Below, piece after piece: positions 1 through 9,831 of a stretch of DNA of 47,774 nucleotides. Position numbers and translations under genes: made by a program. This DNA is from Providencia vermicola (GTDB taxonomy: Bacteria > Pseudomonadota > Gammaproteobacteria > Enterobacterales > Enterobacteriaceae). Location of the stretch: NCBI RefSeq assembly GCF_020381325.1, contig NZ_JAGSPI010000012.1, positions 1-47,774 of the forward strand, written 5' to 3'. Below the pieces are notes generated by a model. The model had not been told where the DNA came from. It saw nothing but the letters and a program-made list of their open reading frames with translations, and did not search any database. Each line of letters starts with the position of its first letter. Positions within the stretch are counted from its first letter, which is position 1.

Positions 1-77
1 GAACTCAGCAGTGAAACGCCGTAGCGCCGATGGTAGTGTGGGGTCTCCCCATGTGAGAGTAGGGAACTGCCAGACAT
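1..77 (+). rRNA. rrf: 5S ribosomal RNA, 3' part
   Basis: The first 77 bases match the 3' two thirds of enterobacterial 5S rRNA, including the run GTAGCGCCGATGGTAGTGTG and the closing strand GGAACTGCCAGACAT. The 5' part lies before the window. It is the last gene of an rRNA operon read on the plus strand and is followed by an intrinsic terminator. No tRNA is seen after it. Confidence 0.97.
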
Positions 78-87
78 TAAATTAGTG

Positions 88-116
88 AAAAAGCCACCCA
101 TTGGGTGGCTTTTTTG
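88..116 (+). terminator. rrn operon intrinsic terminator
   Basis: An 8-bp stem AGCCACCC (92-99) / GGGTGGCT (103-110) with a 3-nt loop is preceded by A residues and followed by TTTTTT. It lies directly behind the 5S gene. Confidence 0.92.
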
Positions 117-193
117 CGTTTGGGGAATGGGGATAAGAAAAGGCAAGGATGACGGAATAAATAGTGCGAGCTAAGCGAATTGGTAATCTCCTC

Positions 194-236
194 AGCAACT
201 CACCGTTGTGTCATCAATGTTCTGTGTTTTTATACT
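194..236 (+). repeat. direct repeat, copy 1
   Basis: This roughly 43-bp segment begins AGCAACTCACCGTTGTG and recurs at 734-776 with only a few substitutions, 540 bp downstream. I do not recognise the repeat family. Confidence 0.7.
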
Positions 237-733
237 TACGCCGTTATGGCTTGTGGCTAAAGTGTAGAAATCCTCATAAGCTTATCAATAATCCCCTCAG
301 TAACTGACTGTTGTTACTTCATTTTTCACCTGAATAGATCTCCTCATTTCACCTTCCTAAATCGTCCCCCTCTGTGTTGATGGTACTGATTGTCATTGTT
401 CTGGCTTATGATGATGTGACCTCCTAGGCTAATCCGTTGTTGATGTCGTCATTAACTAATTGAAGATTATTACTTTTCTTATCCTGTGCGATTTTTATCT
501 CCTTATTACTTGTGAGCATGCATCAGTCTTCATCGCTGGTGCTGATAAAGTGACGTTTATACAAGAAAAGAGGATGAAGGGTCGATATTGATAGAGGTGA
601 GAAGCCAATCTGTTGTTAACTTGGTAATTAACTTATATGGTTATGACACGGTTTGTCGTTTAGATGAACTTAATTGCGGGAAAGTATCTTCTTTTTACGC
701 TGCCAGTTACTTCCTGTGATTAATGACCACTTT

Positions 734-776
734 AGCAACTCACTGTTGTGTTATCACTGTTCTGTGTTTTTTACTT
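734..776 (+). repeat. direct repeat, copy 2
   Basis: Second copy of the repeat at 194-236. It begins AGCAACTCACTGTTGTG and ends in the same TTCTGTGTTTTT block. The pair may mark an old duplication downstream of the rRNA operon. Confidence 0.7.
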
Positions 777-935
777 CTTATTAGACCATAGTGAAGTAGA
801 TGACAATCTTTCGATTTTTCTAGTTAATGAATTGAACTTATTATTTTTTATTAATTAATTTGAATTGGTAGACCCTTTTGGTTAAGGGAAGAAGATTAAA
901 ATAGCTCTAATTAATATCAAAAGTGTATAAGTTAA

Positions 936-1091
936 ATCAGTATCTATAAATTATCACGAGTAGATAAAAAATATATAAAATCAGCTAGTTACATCTCTGC
1001 TATATTTGAAAAGAAATCAAGGCAAGTCACTTGGCATGAAATTATTTCAATCACCCTTGAAATACTCGACAAGGAGCTTAACATTGGTTAG
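936..1091 (+). pseudogene. remnant of an XRE-type helix-turn-helix gene
   Basis: Between a TAA at 933 and a TAG at 1089 there is an open stretch of about 51 codons with no ATG. Its conceptual product contains ASYISAIFEKKSRQVTWHEI followed by ISITLEILD. This resembles the recognition-helix and following helix of Cro/CI-type regulators, whose usual form is YISxIExGxRxVTxxxIxxIxxxL. The N-terminal helices and a start codon are missing. Seen: the open frame and its motif. Inferred: that it is a decayed regulator. It could also be chance coding-like sequence, since it is short. It ends only a few bases before the metA operator. Confidence 0.4.
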
Positions 1092-1098
1092 ATTATTT

Positions 1099-1130
1099 AG
1101 CATTCTAGAAGTCTAAACGTATAAAAGTAT
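1099..1130 (+). promoter_or_regulatory. MetJ operator (tandem met boxes) of metA
   Basis: Four consecutive 8-mers, agcattct, agaagtct, aaacgtat and aaaagtat, run head to tail. The middle two fit the met-box consensus AGACGTCT best. MetJ with S-adenosylmethionine binds two or more such tandem boxes cooperatively. The array ends 16 bp before the metA ATG, so binding should block transcription initiation or early elongation. Confidence 0.75.
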
Positions 1131-1146
1131 AAAAAGGGGATGAATG

Positions 1147-2076
1147 ATGCCGATTCGTTTACCAGACGAGTTACCTGCTGTGAATTTCTTGCGCGAAGAA
1201 AATGTTTTTGTCATGACAACGACAAGAGCTAGCCTTCAGGAGATCCGTCCCTTGAAAGTATTAATATTAAATTTAATGCCCAAAAAAATAGAAACTGAAA
1301 ACCAGTTCTTAAGGTTATTGTCGAATACACCTTTACAGGTTGATATTCAACTATTGAGAATTGACCAAAGAGAGTCAAAAAATACACCAATAGAGCATTT
1401 GAATAATTTTTATTGTGATTTTGAAGATATTAAAGGGCAAAATTTTGATGGTTTAATTGTCACTGGAGCTCCTTTAGGGTTAGTGGAATTTGATGATGTG
1501 TGTTATTGGAGCCAAATTGAAAAAGTGATTACATGGGCTAAAGATCATGTGACTTCAACACTTTTTGTTTGCTGGGCGGTACAAGCGGCGTTAAAAGTGC
1601 TTTATGATTTGCCAAAATGGACGCGTACAGAGAAACTTTCGGGTGTTTATCAACATGATACATTAGAGCCACATGCATTACTAACTCGGGGATTTGACGC
1701 CTCATTTTATGCGCCTCACTCACGGTATGCTGATTTTCCTGAGGAGCTTATCCGAGAACATACGGACTTGGAAATATTAGCGAGTTCTGAAGAAGCTGGG
1801 GCTTACTTATTTGCGTCTAAAGATAAACGCCTTGCTTTTGTTACAGGGCACCCTGAATACGATAAAGATACACTTGCTCAGGAGTATTGGCGTGATTTTG
1901 ATGCAGGGATATCGCCAGAGATCCCATGTAATTATTTTAAGAATAATGATCCAAACAACCCGCCATTGATCAGTTGGCGGAGTCATGGGCACTTACTTTT
2001 TTCTAATTGGTTGAATTATTATGTGTACCAGATCACACCTTTCGATCTTAGTCACATGGAGCCGACTTTAGATTAA
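1147..2076 (+). CDS. metA: homoserine O-succinyltransferase MetA
   Basis: First committed step of methionine synthesis in the cytoplasm: succinyl-CoA plus homoserine gives O-succinylhomoserine. The 309-residue product has the same length as E. coli MetA and starts with the family N-terminus [20 protein letters not shown]. The acyl-accepting cysteine is in the CWAVQAAL block (about residue 142), and the His and Glu of the GHPEYD motif lie near 235-237. An ATG three bases upstream is possible, but the AAGGGG ribosome-binding site is better spaced to 1147. Preceded by tandem MetJ boxes and followed by its own terminator, so it is probably monocistronic. In E. coli it also lies immediately upstream of aceBAK, and that order is kept here. 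Confidence 0.97.
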   Translation: MPIRLPDELPAVNFLREENVFVMTTTRASLQEIRPLKVLILNLMPKKIETENQFLRLLSNTPLQVDIQLLRIDQRESKNTPIEHLNNFYCDFEDIKGQNFDGLIVTGAPLGLVEFDDVCYWSQIEKVITWAKDHVTSTLFVCWAVQAALKVLYDLPKWTRTEKLSGVYQHDTLEPHALLTRGFDASFYAPHSRYADFPEELIREHTDLEILASSEEAGAYLFASKDKRLAFVTGHPEYDKDTLAQEYWRDFDAGISPEIPCNYFKNNDPNNPPLISWRSHGHLLFSNWLNYYVYQITPFDLSHMEPTLD

Positions 2077-2179
2077 AAAAGAATCATTATTTTGCTGGTT
2101 TTTTAATAATCATTAGAAATATTGGCCTTTATTAATTTTTATAGAATTAAATTTCAGTTAAAAAATCATTTACAGTATA

Positions 2180-2208
2180 AAAGCAGCTACTTTGTAGCTG
2201 CTTTTTTG
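2180..2208 (+). terminator. metA intrinsic terminator
   Basis: A perfect 9-bp stem AGCAGCTAC (2182-2190) / GTAGCTGCT (2194-2202) with loop TTT is followed by a T-run. Confidence 0.92.
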
Positions 2209-2438
2209 TTTTTCGGACAAACTATTCTAATTATAAATCGTTTGATAATTGCTTATTTAACAGATGGTTAACATGTTTTATTTTAATAACGAAAATTAAA
2301 ACCTAAAATGATTTATTAAAAAACCAATATTTATCATCACTTTGCTGGTATTTTTAATTAAAATGGAAATCGTTTTTGATTTATTTGTATTTTGAGATTA
2401 AGCTTAATTCATAAACAAATATGAATGAGGGTTGCTCA
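2209..2438 (+). other. aceB upstream region
   Basis: About 230 bp of AT-rich sequence that must hold the aceBAK promoter. The word TGGAAAT at 2364-2370 equals one half of the IclR site as I recall it (TGGAAATnATTTCCA), but the second half is poor. I therefore do not call an IclR operator, although iclR is present at 13214. Confidence 0.4.
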
Positions 2439-4037
2439 ATGGAACACCAATTATTAGCATCAGATTTAACATTTACTAAAGGAATAGCTGATCGAGATAA
2501 TCGAGTATTACATAATGATTCTATTGAATTTCTTGTTCATTTAGTTGAGGCTTTTTTACCTCGCAGAAACCAATTACTGAAGGAAAGGCTGGAAAGACAG
2601 GCAAAAATTGATGCAGGTGAATTGCCTGGTTTTATTTCGGAATCGAATTCCATAAAAAATGGAAATTGGAAAATACAAAATATTCCAGAAGACTTACGTG
2701 ATCGTCGTGTTGAAATTACAGGCCCTGTGGAACGCAAAATGGTTATTAATGCCTTGAATGCTAACGTTAAAGTTTTTATGGCAGATTTTGAAGATTCTCT
2801 TTCACCTTCCTGGGAAAAGTTAATTGATGGGCAGATCAACTTAAGTGATGCTATTAATGGTGATATTTCCTACACCAATGAGAATGGTAAGGTTTATCAG
2901 CTTAAATCAGACCCTGCTGTATTAATTGCCCGCGTCAGAGGTTTGCATCTCGATGAAAAGCACGTGTTATTTGGTAACACGCCAATTCCTGGTGGGTTAT
3001 TTGATTTTGCACTGTATTTCTTCAATAACTATCAAGCATTGTTAAAAAAAGGCAGTGGTCCTTATTTTTATATTCCAAAACTAGAATCTTGGCAGGAAGC
3101 TAAATGGTGGAGTGATGTATTTAGCGCTGCCGAAGACTTTGTAGGATTACCTCGGGGAACAATTAAAGCAACGGTTTTGATTGAAACATTACCTGCTGTA
3201 TTTCAAATGGATGAGATCCTTTATCACATGCGCCATCATATTGTTGGATTAAATTGTGGACGCTGGGATTATATTTTCAGTTATATCAAAACATTAAAAG
3301 AGCACCCTGATAGGGTATTGCCCGATCGCCAAGTCGTCACAATGACCCAAGACTTTTTAAGTGCATATTCTCGTTTATTAATTAAGACGTGCCATCGTCG
3401 CGGTGCGTTTGCCATGGGAGGGATGTCTGCATTTATTCCAAGTAAAGATGAAGAAGAAAACCAGACGATTCTAGCCAAGGTAAGAGCTGATAAAGAGTTA
3501 GAAGCAATAAATGGTCATGATGGCTCCTGGGTAGCGCATCCAGGCTTAGCTGATGTTGTTATGGCGGTTTTTGATAAGACACTTGGTGGACGGGCTAACC
3601 AACTTGATGTGTCTCGTGATTCCGACCCAGAAATCACCGCTGAGCAGCTTTTAACACCTTGTTCTGGTGAAAGAACTGATGCTGGAATGAGAGCGAATAT
3701 CCGCGTTGCAGTGCAATATATCGAAGCTTGGATATCGGGTAATGGCTGTGTCCCTATTTATGGGCTAATGGAGGATGCGGCAACAGCTGAAATTTCAAGA
3801 ACCTCTATTTGGCAATGGATAAGGCATGGTAAATCTTTGTCAAATGGTGAAAAAGTGACCAAGGTTCTTTTTGAAGAGATGTTGGATGAAGAGCTTCAGG
3901 TTATCCAAAAAGAGCTGGGAGATAAGCGCTTTCAAAGTGGGCGTTTCAGAGAGGCAGCAGATTTAATGAGGCGCATTACAACGCAAGATGAGCTCATTGA
4001 GTTTTTGACTATCCCTGGATACCAATTATTAGACTAA
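2439..4037 (+). CDS. aceB: malate synthase A
   Basis: Second enzyme of the glyoxylate bypass: acetyl-CoA plus glyoxylate gives malate. The 532-residue product is close to E. coli AceB (533) along its whole length, with blocks such as RRVEITGPVERKMVINALNA, VFMADFEDS, GLNCGRWDYIFSYIKTLK and NGCVPIYGLMEDAATAEISR. The frame is open from an ATG at 2421, but the ATG at 2439 has a GAGGG site nine bases before it and gives the family length. First gene of aceB-aceA-aceK, with 55 bp to aceA. In E. coli the operon is repressed by IclR, and an iclR gene lies at 13214-14044. Cytoplasmic, required for growth on acetate and fatty acids. Confidence 0.97.
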   Translation: MEHQLLASDLTFTKGIADRDNRVLHNDSIEFLVHLVEAFLPRRNQLLKERLERQAKIDAGELPGFISESNSIKNGNWKIQNIPEDLRDRRVEITGPVERKMVINALNANVKVFMADFEDSLSPSWEKLIDGQINLSDAINGDISYTNENGKVYQLKSDPAVLIARVRGLHLDEKHVLFGNTPIPGGLFDFALYFFNNYQALLKKGSGPYFYIPKLESWQEAKWWSDVFSAAEDFVGLPRGTIKATVLIETLPAVFQMDEILYHMRHHIVGLNCGRWDYIFSYIKTLKEHPDRVLPDRQVVTMTQDFLSAYSRLLIKTCHRRGAFAMGGMSAFIPSKDEEENQTILAKVRADKELEAINGHDGSWVAHPGLADVVMAVFDKTLGGRANQLDVSRDSDPEITAEQLLTPCSGERTDAGMRANIRVAVQYIEAWISGNGCVPIYGLMEDAATAEISRTSIWQWIRHGKSLSNGEKVTKVLFEEMLDEELQVIQKELGDKRFQSGRFREAADLMRRITTQDELIEFLTIPGYQLLD

Positions 4038-4092
4038 TAATTGCAAACATAACATTCGATAAACCCTACATATTTTATAAAGGAAGTGGATC

Positions 4093-5400
4093 ATGACGAC
4101 ATCGCGCTTAGAGCAAATAGCCCAATTAGAAAATGAATGGAAAAAGCCACGTTGGAAAGGTATTACGCGCCCGTATTCGGCTGAAGACGTTATTAAGTTA
4201 CGTGGTTCAGTTAATTTGGAATATACATTAGCACGTAAAGGCGCTGAACGTTTTTGGGAACAGCTGCACGGAAAATCTAAAAAAGGCTATGTTAATGCAC
4301 TTGGTGCATTAACGGGCGGACAAGCTTTGCAACAAGCAAAAGCAGGCATTGAAGCGATTTATTTGTCAGGTTGGCAGGTCGCTGCTGATGCAAATACTGC
4401 TTCGAGTATGTATCCAGATCAGTCACTTTACCCTGTTGATTCTGTACCTTCAGTGGTTCAGAAGATTAACAATAGTTTTCGCCGAGCTGACCAAATTCAA
4501 TGGGCTAATGGTATTGGGCCAGATAACAAAGAATATATTGATTTCTTTTTGCCTATTGTTGCGGATGCCGAAGCGGGTTTTGGTGGAGTACTAAACGCCT
4601 TTGAATTAATGAAGAATATGATAGAAGCGGGGGCGGCGGCTGTACATTTTGAAGACCAACTTGCGGCAGTGAAAAAATGTGGTCATATGGGTGGAAAAGT
4701 TTTAGTGCCGACCCAAGAAGCTATCCAAAAATTGGTTGCTGCAAGGCTAGCTGCGGATGTGTCTGGTGTTCCTACTATTTTAATTGCTCGTACAGATGCG
4801 GATGCTGCTGACCTTTTGACTTCCGATTGTGATGAGTATGATGCAGGTTTTGTGACGGGAGAACGTACATCAGAAGGCTTTTTCCGTACTAATGCGGGTA
4901 TTGAGCAAGCGATCAGTCGTGGTTTAGCTTATGCACCATATGCTGACCTTGTTTGGTGTGAAACATCAAAACCTGACTTAGAAGCTGCAAGGCAATTTGC
5001 GGATGCTATTCATGCGAAATACCCTGGAAAGCTACTGGCTTACAATTGCTCTCCATCGTTTAACTGGAAGAAGAACTTAGATGATGCCACGATTGCCCGC
5101 TTCCAAGATGAACTCGCAGCTATGGGTTATCGCTTCCAGTTTATTACATTAGCAGGTATCCACAGTATGTGGTTTAACATGTTCGACCTTGCACATTCTT
5201 ATGCGCAAGGAGAAGGAATGCGCCATTATGTAGAAAAAGTTCAGGAATGCGAATTTGCGGCAATGAATAAGGGATATACCTTCTCTTCGCACCAACAAGA
5301 AGTGGGGACAGGCTATTTTGATAAGGTGACAACTGTTATTCAAGGTGGAACTTCTTCAGTGACGGCTTTAACGGGGTCAACAGAAGAAGAGCAATTCTAG
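4093..5400 (+). CDS. aceA: isocitrate lyase
   Basis: First enzyme of the glyoxylate bypass: isocitrate is cleaved to succinate and glyoxylate. The product has 435 residues (434 in E. coli). The catalytic signature KKCGHMGGK with the active-site cysteine is present, as are the metal-binding region [10 protein letters not shown] and [11 protein letters not shown]. An AGGAAG site precedes the ATG at good spacing. Middle gene of aceBAK. A strong hairpin with T-run follows the stop codon by about 50 bp and should lower read-through into aceK. Confidence 0.97.
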   Translation: MTTSRLEQIAQLENEWKKPRWKGITRPYSAEDVIKLRGSVNLEYTLARKGAERFWEQLHGKSKKGYVNALGALTGGQALQQAKAGIEAIYLSGWQVAADANTASSMYPDQSLYPVDSVPSVVQKINNSFRRADQIQWANGIGPDNKEYIDFFLPIVADAEAGFGGVLNAFELMKNMIEAGAAAVHFEDQLAAVKKCGHMGGKVLVPTQEAIQKLVAARLAADVSGVPTILIARTDADAADLLTSDCDEYDAGFVTGERTSEGFFRTNAGIEQAISRGLAYAPYADLVWCETSKPDLEAARQFADAIHAKYPGKLLAYNCSPSFNWKKNLDDATIARFQDELAAMGYRFQFITLAGIHSMWFNMFDLAHSYAQGEGMRHYVEKVQECEFAAMNKGYTFSSHQQEVGTGYFDKVTTVIQGGTSSVTALTGSTEEEQF

Positions 5401-5453
5401 TCAGTATTTTCTTTATTCGGTGTTTCTGTTTATTTGATGTATCGGTTAACTTT

Positions 5454-5478
5454 CAGGCACGTTAAGTGCCTGTTTTTT
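5454..5478 (+). terminator. aceA-aceK intercistronic terminator
   Basis: A 7-bp stem CAGGCAC (5454-5460) / GTGCCTG (5466-5472) with loop GTTAA is followed by six T residues. It has all parts of an intrinsic terminator yet lies inside the operon, 28 bp before the aceK start codon. The kinase is needed in far smaller amounts than the lyase, so partial termination is a sensible role. Confidence 0.8.
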
Positions 5479-5505
5479 CTTTAAAGAAATAAATGGGGGG
5501 TCAAT

Positions 5506-7245
5506 ATGATCCTGACAACTGAGCAGATCATTGCCCAAACAATCTTGCAGGGATTTGATGCGCAATATGGGCGTTTCCTTGAAATAACATCGGGGGCTCA
5601 AGAACGGTTTGAGCGGGCAGACTGGCATGCTGTGCAATCTGCGATGAAACAACGTATTCAACTATATGATCATCATGTTGGATTAGTTGTTGCTCAGTTA
5701 CAATTTATGGGGTTAGTACAATCATTAACACCTGATAAATTGGCGTTAATCAAAAATGTTTATAAAACATTGTTACCTGATTATCCACGCTTTGAAATTG
5801 CAGAAAGTTTTTTTAACTCAGTATACTGCCGATTATTTCAGCATAGAGAACTGACCCAGGATAACTTATTTATCTTTACTTCTCAGCCAGCGAGGCGTTT
5901 TTCTTCTTCTCCGCGGCCTCTTGCGAGGGAATACCATGCGGATGACAATTTAGCTTCTTTGCTGTTTTCAATTTTGAGTGGGTTGCCTTTAAGGTTACCT
6001 TGGCGAAATTTAAGTTTTGATATTCAATGTATTATAAAATCTCTTCAACATCAGTTTTTGAATGTTAATTTGCAAAAATGTAGCCTGCATATTGCAAATG
6101 AGCTGTTTTACCGCAATAAGGCAGCTTGGTTGGTAGGCAAAATTTATATTAATGACAAAGTGCATCCATTTTTATTACCAATTCATCAAGATGAACATGG
6201 CAAAATATATATTGATACTTGTTTAGTCACTTTTGATGAGGTGAGTATCGTATTTGGTTTTGCGCGTTCTTATTTTATGGTATACGCCCCTTTTCCTGCA
6301 GCACTGGTGTTTTGGTTAAGGGAAATCCTGCCAAGTAAGTCAATTGCTGAGCTTTATATGGCGATTGGGTGCCAAAAACATGGGAAAACAGAATATTATC
6401 GAGAGTATTTAGCGTACATTAACTTTGCTAAAGAGCAATTTACTATTGCGCCCGGGGTTAAAGGAATGGTGATGTTGGTGTTCACTGCACCTGCTTTTGA
6501 TCGGGTATTTAAAATTATTAAAGATACATTTGCACCACAAAAAAATGTGACAAAAGAAAGGGTGCAAGAATGTTATCGGATCGTCAAAGAACATGACCGA
6601 GTCGGGCGAATGGCGGATACCCAAGAATTTGAAAATTTTGTGATAAGTAAAAGTGCTATTAGTCACGAATTAATGAGAGAACTATTAGATGAAGCGCCAT
6701 CACAGATTGAAGATCTGGGGGATAAGATATTAATCCGCCATTTATATATGGAAAGAAAAATGGTGCCGCTGAATATTTACATGGATAACGCAAATAGTGA
6801 GCAGTTAAATAACGCATTGAATGAGTACGCATGGGCAATTAAACAGCTGGCTGCTGCAAATATTTTCCCAGGTGATATGCTTTTTAAAAACTTTGGTGTT
6901 ACACGGCATGGCAGAGTTGTGTTTTATGACTATGACGAAATTTGTTATATGACGGAGGTCAATTTTCGCCATATACCCGAAGCCCAATACCCTGAGCAGG
7001 AATTATCTGGGGAGCCGTGGTATAGCATCGGAGAGCATGATGTTTTCCCAGAGGAGTTTGCTTCATTTATTTGCCAAAATAGGCAAATTCGTGATTATTT
7101 GCAGCAACATCATGCCGATTTGTTTTCAGCGGATTATTGGCAAAAACGACAAAAACGCATTTTAAATGGCCATGTAGAGGATGTTTATGCATACCGTGAA
7201 GAATTACGTTTTTGCTATCAATTTAACGAATTGCTACCTTGCTGA
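5506..7245 (+). CDS. aceK: isocitrate dehydrogenase kinase/phosphatase
   Basis: Bifunctional enzyme that phosphorylates and dephosphorylates isocitrate dehydrogenase, steering isocitrate between the TCA cycle and the glyoxylate bypass. The 579-residue product matches E. coli AceK (578) throughout: [35 protein letters not shown]-like block, [33 protein letters not shown] and [17 protein letters not shown]. The last two hold the kinase-type catalytic Asp/Asn and metal-binding Asp. A GGGGGG ribosome-binding site precedes the ATG. Last gene of aceBAK, separated from aceA by an internal terminator, and convergent with eda. Confidence 0.97.
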   Translation: MILTTEQIIAQTILQGFDAQYGRFLEITSGAQERFERADWHAVQSAMKQRIQLYDHHVGLVVAQLQFMGLVQSLTPDKLALIKNVYKTLLPDYPRFEIAESFFNSVYCRLFQHRELTQDNLFIFTSQPARRFSSSPRPLAREYHADDNLASLLFSILSGLPLRLPWRNLSFDIQCIIKSLQHQFLNVNLQKCSLHIANELFYRNKAAWLVGKIYINDKVHPFLLPIHQDEHGKIYIDTCLVTFDEVSIVFGFARSYFMVYAPFPAALVFWLREILPSKSIAELYMAIGCQKHGKTEYYREYLAYINFAKEQFTIAPGVKGMVMLVFTAPAFDRVFKIIKDTFAPQKNVTKERVQECYRIVKEHDRVGRMADTQEFENFVISKSAISHELMRELLDEAPSQIEDLGDKILIRHLYMERKMVPLNIYMDNANSEQLNNALNEYAWAIKQLAAANIFPGDMLFKNFGVTRHGRVVFYDYDEICYMTEVNFRHIPEAQYPEQELSGEPWYSIGEHDVFPEEFASFICQNRQIRDYLQQHHADLFSADYWQKRQKRILNGHVEDVYAYREELRFCYQFNELLPC

Positions 7246-7282
7246 GTGATCGTATTGTCCCTTGTAAGGCTAGTTAGATAGA

Positions 7283-7302
7283 GACTCGGTGATAGCCGAG
7301 TC
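7283..7302. terminator. stem-loop between convergent aceK and eda
   Basis: A perfect 7-bp stem GACTCGG (7283-7289) / CCGAGTC (7296-7302) with loop TGATAG lies midway between the two converging genes. Neither side has a clean T-run, so it may be an RNA end-protecting hairpin rather than a complete intrinsic terminator. Confidence 0.5.
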
Positions 7303-7312
7303 GTTGAAAAAT

Positions 7313-7954
7313 TTAGGCTTGTATACCTTGAATTGCATCTTGAGCTAACTGTTTGATTTTTTCATAGTTCCCCGAGTTTAATGCATCTTCAGGGACTAAC
7401 CATGACCCACCAATACAAAGCACGTTATCTAGAGCTAGATAGTCACGATAATTAGCTAATGATATCCCACCTGTTGGGCAGAATTTTACTTGCGAAAAGG
7501 GGCCTGTAATAGCTTTGAGTGCTTTAACGCCACCATTTGCTTCAGCGGGGAAAAATTTGAATTCTTTCAAGCCATAATTCATACCAAGCATCAGTTCTGA
7601 AACGGTAGAAATACCTGGAATTAAGGGGATATTTCCTTGAACTGCGGCGGCTAATAGTTCCTCGGTTAAACCTGGGCTGATAGCAAATTGAGCACCTGCT
7701 TGGGAAACATCCATGAGTTGTTTTGCATTAATGACAGTACCAGCCCCGACAATGGCCTCTGGTACTTCTTGGGCGATTAAACGAATTGCATCAATGGCAC
7801 ACTCAGTTCTTAGAGTCACCTCTAACACGTTGATACCACCATCAACAAGGGCTTTTGCGAGAGGTACGGCTTGTTCTAGTTTTTTGATAACAATGACTGG
7901 GACGACAGGACCTTGTTTAAGAATAGCCTCTGCTGATATTTTCCAATTATTCAT
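7313..7954 (-). CDS. eda: KDPG/KHG aldolase
   Basis: Cleaves 2-keto-3-deoxy-6-phosphogluconate to pyruvate and glyceraldehyde 3-phosphate, the last step of the Entner-Doudoroff pathway. The 213-residue product has the length of E. coli Eda and its signature blocks: VLEVTLRT with the catalytic Glu, [26 protein letters not shown] with the Schiff-base Lys, and FCPTGGIS. An AGGAA ribosome-binding site lies before the ATG. It follows edd by 26 bp on the same strand, so the two are one operon controlled from the edd promoter. In E. coli zwf lies just upstream of edd; it is not present here. Confidence 0.97.
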   Translation of the reverse strand: MNNWKISAEAILKQGPVVPVIVIKKLEQAVPLAKALVDGGINVLEVTLRTECAIDAIRLIAQEVPEAIVGAGTVINAKQLMDVSQAGAQFAISPGLTEELLAAAVQGNIPLIPGISTVSELMLGMNYGLKEFKFFPAEANGGVKALKAITGPFSQVKFCPTGGISLANYRDYLALDNVLCIGGSWLVPEDALNSGNYEKIKQLAQDAIQGIQA

Positions 7955-7980
7955 ATTTTATTCCTATTGGTAAAAATAGA

Positions 7981-9831
7981 TTAAAAATCAATACTGCAGG
8001 CGCCTTTTTCGGCATCAGATAAATTGCGTCTTAATGCACCGAAAAGCTCTCTGCCACAACCTATATGCTTATCACTCAAGCCATGTTTATATACGGGGCG
8101 TTCCGCGATTGCTTGTTCATCAATAAGGAGTTGTAGCTCCCCCGTTAGTGCATTCACTCTGATCATATCTCCATCTTTGACTTTTGATAGGAGCCCACCA
8201 GTGTATGCTTCAGGTGTCACATGAATGGCAGAAGGCACTTTACCTGATGCGCCTGAAAGTCGTCCGTCAGTCACTAGGGCAACTTTATAGCCCCTATCCA
8301 TTAGCACACCAAGAGGTGGCATCAATTTATGAAGCTCTGGCATGCCATTAGCGGATGGGCCTTGAAAACGAACGACGATGATACAATCCCGATTTAAAGC
8401 TCCTGACTCAAATTGAGCGGCAATATCATTTTGATTATTAAAGACAACCGCAGGGGCCTCAATAATCTGATTTTCTTCAGGAACTGCAGATGTTTTCATC
8501 ATTGCACGGCCTAAATTACCAGAAAGTAATTTTGTTCCGCCATGATGGGAAAAAGGCTTATCAATTTGTGCAATGACTTCGGGATTGAATGAATCTTTAG
8601 GGCCTTCACGCCATTCCAAATGACCGTTATTTAGCCAAGGTTCTTGTGTATAACGGGAAAGACCAAAACCTGCAACCGTGTTAACGTTCTCATGCAATAA
8701 CCCTTTTTGTAGTAATTGATGAATTAATAATGCAACACCCCCTGCGGCTTGAAATTGATTGATATCTGCCTGCCCATTTGGATAAATACGGCAAATTAGC
8801 GGGACAATTTCAGAGAGATCAGAGAAATCATCCCAATTAATGATAATACCTGCGGCACGAGCAATGGCAACGAGGTGCATGGTGAGGTTGGTTGAACCTC
8901 CCGTTGCAAGTAGGGCAACAATACCATTGACGATCACTTTTTCATCAACTAAATGCCCGATAGGTAAATATTGGCCTGATTGTTCAGTTAAACGAGTGAT
9001 TTGCTGTGCGGCTGCGTTTGTTAATGCATCACGTAGGGGCGTTTCGGGGGGAACAAAAGATGCGCCTGGTAGATGTAAGCCCATGACTTCCATAACCATT
9101 TGGTTTGAGTTAGCGGTTCCATAAAAGGTACAAGTACCAATGCCATGATAGGATGCGGCTTCGGCTTCTAATAATTCGCTTCGGCCAACTTTCCCTTCAA
9201 CATATAGCTGGCGAATACGCACTTTCTCTTTGTTGGGTAACCCTGTAGACATGGGACCTGCGGGAACAAAAATCGCGGGAAGGTGGCCAAATGATAAAGC
9301 ACCAAGCATTAAACCAGGCACAATTTTGTCACAAATGCCTAAATATAGTGCACCATCAAACATATTGTGAGATAAGCCAATTGCTGTTGACATTGCGATG
9401 ACATCACGACTGAGCATAGATAGCTCCATACCATCTTGCCCTTGAGTCACGCCATCACACATGGCAGGAACGCCAGCGGAGACTTGTCCGATAGAGCCTG
9501 CATCAAGTAATGCTTTTTTTAATTGTTCAGGGTAGTGATCGTATGGACGATGTGCAGACAACATGTCGTTATAAGAATTAATAATGGCAATATCCGCCCG
9601 AGTCATACTTTTGAGTATTTGTTTTTCTTCTGTCTGACAGGCAGCAAAACCGTGAGCGAGGTTACCACAAGCTAACGAAGCGCGATGAACAGTTGTGGTG
9701 CGAGCCTGTTCAATTTTGCTCAGATAAGCGGCACGTGTTTGTGCTGAACGACAAATAATGCGTTGAGTGATATGTGCCAGTTCATCACGGATAGTGGTTA
9801 ATGTCATGGTTTCAGAGATACTTTTGCTCAT
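7981..9831 (-). CDS. edd: 6-phosphogluconate dehydratase
   Basis: First Entner-Doudoroff enzyme: dehydrates 6-phosphogluconate to KDPG using an Fe-S cluster. The product is a member of the IlvD/Edd family with GVPAMCDGVTQGQDGMELS, SHNMFDGALYLGICDKIVPG, TCTFYGTANSNQM and VTDGRLSGASGKVPSAIHV, which include the conserved cysteines. Length is 616 residues against 603 in E. coli; the extra residues are at the N-terminus. The ATG at 9831 has a GGAG site eight bases upstream, so I keep the long form. Promoter-proximal gene of edd-eda. A perfect GntR-type palindrome lies about 100 bp upstream, which argues for induction by gluconate. Confidence 0.96.
   Translation of the reverse strand: MSKSISETMTLTTIRDELAHITQRIICRSAQTRAAYLSKIEQARTTTVHRASLACGNLAHGFAACQTEEKQILKSMTRADIAIINSYNDMLSAHRPYDHYPEQLKKALLDAGSIGQVSAGVPAMCDGVTQGQDGMELSMLSRDVIAMSTAIGLSHNMFDGALYLGICDKIVPGLMLGALSFGHLPAIFVPAGPMSTGLPNKEKVRIRQLYVEGKVGRSELLEAEAASYHGIGTCTFYGTANSNQMVMEVMGLHLPGASFVPPETPLRDALTNAAAQQITRLTEQSGQYLPIGHLVDEKVIVNGIVALLATGGSTNLTMHLVAIARAAGIIINWDDFSDLSEIVPLICRIYPNGQADINQFQAAGGVALLIHQLLQKGLLHENVNTVAGFGLSRYTQEPWLNNGHLEWREGPKDSFNPEVIAQIDKPFSHHGGTKLLSGNLGRAMMKTSAVPEENQIIEAPAVVFNNQNDIAAQFESGALNRDCIIVVRFQGPSANGMPELHKLMPPLGVLMDRGYKVALVTDGRLSGASGKVPSAIHVTPEAYTGGLLSKVKDGDMIRVNALTGELQLLIDEQAIAERPVYKHGLSDKHIGCGRELFGALRRNLSDAEKGACSIDF

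Larger units (their letters stand above)
119..935. other. gene-free, decayed intergenic stretch after rrn
   Basis: About 820 bp with no convincing reading frame, tRNA or promoter. Many short T-rich fragments and stop codons in every frame suggest degraded sequence. The only structure found is the direct repeat listed at 194-236 and 734-776, and a weaker partial third copy near 298-320. Confidence 0.6.

Noticed and set aside
2364-2379. IclR operator in front of aceB
   Set aside because: One half (TGGAAAT) is perfect but the expected second half is not there; evidence too thin for a site call.
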